From positions 1-5,628 of the forward strand of contig CAZHHJ010000147.1 in assembly GCA_964531295.1 (NCBI GenBank): 5,628 bases of DNA. Direction: 5' to 3'. The DNA is from JAAYJK01 sp964531295. GTDB lineage: Bacteria > Bacillota > Syntrophomonadia > Syntrophomonadales > Syntrophomonadaceae. The translations under genes were made by a program, and so were the position numbers. The notes under the pieces are model-generated. The model worked only from the letters and a program-made list of their open reading frames with translations, made no database searches and was not told the origin of the DNA. Shown here one piece after another: positions 4,630 through 5,628 of this stretch (positions are counted from its first letter, which is position 1; each line of letters begins with the position of its first letter).

Positions 4630-5376
4630 CTATTCCTCCAGGGTGAAGCGCCAGGCGCACAACCACTCATCTGGATGTTCATCCGGCGGGCAACCGATAC
4701 ATTCTGTTTTTATACGAGAATCTATGGCTCGGGCAAAATAGCTGTATTCCACCTGCCCTGCTGATTTACAGGGATAATCGTCGAGCCCTTGACGCTTCCG
4801 AGCCGACTGAACCCGGCAGTCGTTCATCTGGAAAACCAGGCTGTTAGGGCTTTCCTCAATAAATGATTGTACATTGATCCTGGCATACATCCTGAACTGC
4901 AAAGCTTTTTTCAGGCCTTCCAGTCCGGGGTTTTCAGGCATATCAAGAAAACGCTTAATGGACCAGGCTTCAAAGGGAGAATATCTAGTCCAGCATGAAT
5001 CATTGCAGCGCTTAGCGTCATTCATGCCATAGCTGAATTCTACCGCCTGAAACCAAATCCCATCGCCAGCCAGCCAGTTGTTCCCCAAATGGGTTAACAG
5101 TTCCATCATTCTCTCCCGGGGTAAATCTAACAGGGGTTTAGGTACTCCTTCAAGCATTTCGAAACCAAAAATTTTGGCCAATCGGTTCATCTGTACCTGA
5201 TAGCTCTTCTGATATGCACTATCGAAAATATCCAGAGCCCTATCAAACCCCATCTGATGGTCTACTTCATTAAACCACATTGCATGGTGTACAATAGTAC
5301 GGTGCATCATGTCAACAGCCAGGCGGGCCAGATCGGCCTGCTCCATTCCCTCGTCCCACATTTTGTTAATACTCAT
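4630..5376 (-). CDS. DUF6125-type cysteine-rich protein, related to the ATC-hydrolase-like group
   Basis: This 248-residue soluble protein has no signal peptide or membrane helix. The helical N-terminal half carries HHAMWFNEVDHQMG (30-43), close to the start of DUF6125 proteins, and GDGIWFQAVE (104-113). The C-terminal half has the most recognisable signature: MNDCRVQSARKRQGLDDYPC (184-203), then AGQVEYSYFARAIDSRIKTEC (206-226) with CIGCPPDEHPDEW (226-238) and C240. Seven cysteines (124, 128, 187, 203, 226, 229, 240), two pairs of them as CxxxC and CxxC, suggest metal or Fe-S binding or a thiol-based site. The family is found mainly in anaerobes and is distantly linked to L-2-amino-thiazoline-4-carboxylate hydrolase-like proteins; no reaction is established and I assign none. 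The start is fixed by a GGAGGAGGAG site (complement of 5382-5391) 5 nt before the ATG. The gene appears to be first in its transcript and is followed by a terminator. Confidence 0.9.
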   Translation of the reverse strand: MSINKMWDEGMEQADLARLAVDMMHRTIVHHAMWFNEVDHQMGFDRALDIFDSAYQKSYQVQMNRLAKIFGFEMLEGVPKPLLDLPRERMMELLTHLGNNWLAGDGIWFQAVEFSYGMNDAKRCNDSCWTRYSPFEAWSIKRFLDMPENPGLEGLKKALQFRMYARINVQSFIEESPNSLVFQMNDCRVQSARKRQGLDDYPCKSAGQVEYSYFARAIDSRIKTECIGCPPDEHPDEWLCAWRFTLEE

Positions 5377-5450
5377 CTTTTCTCCTCCTCCATAATTTTT
5401 GTCCTGAAAATAACAATCAGCATTTCTCCGCAGGATTTGTAAAGCGGATC

Positions 5451-5491
5451 ATTAACTATCGCCTCTAATTTATAGATATCCGATAGTTAAT
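5451..5491. promoter_or_regulatory. Candidate operator: 11-bp inverted repeat bracketing a possible -10
   Basis: ATTAACTATCG (5451-5461) and CGATAGTTAAT (5481-5491) are perfect inverted arms separated by 19 bp. A minus-strand TATAAA (complement of 5469-5474), a possible -10 for the gene starting at 5376, lies in the spacer; no good -35 accompanies it. Arms of this type around a promoter usually bind a dimeric repressor. A shorter inverted repeat, GATAAT/ATTATC (5521-5536), lies 30 bp further upstream. Beyond it, to the window end, I see no gene. Confidence 0.4.
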
Positions 5492-5628
5492 AAATATCGC
5501 TGCCGGACTAAAAATATGTGGATAATTCGGATTATCATCCCATTTAAAAAAGGTTGAAATGCTCCTGGTACTTATGGAGATTATAAGAAGAAAAGAATAA
5601 AAATAGCTGGCTAAAAAAGGAAACTGAA

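Noticed and set aside
4534..4764. 76-codon plus-strand ORF with a hydrophobic N-terminus
   Set aside because: No ribosome site, and its second half is antisense to the well-supported DUF6125-type gene.

Overview
The window looks like chromosome of a low-to-moderate G+C anaerobic Firmicute (Clostridia). The reasons are strong AGGAGG-type ribosome sites, a DegV-family protein, a stand-alone Mop/TOBE molybdate-binding protein, and a cysteine-rich DUF6125-type protein typical of strict anaerobes. A Syntrophomonas- or Desulfotomaculum-like host is a plausible guess that the sequence alone cannot prove. There are no tRNA or rRNA genes, no CRISPR array and no transposase.

Layout from left to right. 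A DUF389 membrane protein (87-1727, +) has a seven-helix core followed by three copies of a roughly 100-residue soluble repeat. Converging on it after a 73-bp gap is a DegV/FakB-type fatty-acid-binding protein (1801-2652, -). Its upstream region (2653-3020) holds nested inverted repeats that could form a structured leader, and a separate 15-bp-stem hairpin. Next is a divergent pair: a small coiled-coil plus one-membrane-helix protein resembling XhlA (3021-3317, -, apparent TTG start) and a 68-residue molbindin-like protein (3475-3681, +). The molbindin gene ends at two tandem terminators, the first of them usable from both sides.

The stretch 3682-4147 has no credible protein gene. On the minus strand it carries the best promoter in the window (TTGACA, 17-nt spacer, TACAAT). 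The promoter is followed by about 160 nt that fold into a rod with a large A/U-rich central bubble and a capped apical stem, and then by the bidirectional terminator. I read this as a stand-alone non-coding RNA of about 250 nt with 6S-RNA-like architecture. Its membership of the 6S family is unproven.

Upstream of the RNA gene, on the same strand, is an uncatalogued-looking 40-residue single-helix membrane protein (4148-4270) with its own ribosome site and candidate promoter. Then come a clear terminator (4455-4491), a possible 36-codon ORF coupled to the stop of the gene before it (4518-4628), and the 248-residue DUF6125-type protein (4630-5376). An 11-bp inverted repeat (5451-5491) bracketing a possible -10 element upstream of that gene is a candidate operator. 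The last 130 bp hold no gene I can support.

The genes do not form one pathway. They are mostly monocistronic units with their own promoters or terminators. The most interesting material lies in the spaces between them: the candidate RNA gene, the structured DegV leader and the two very small ORFs.
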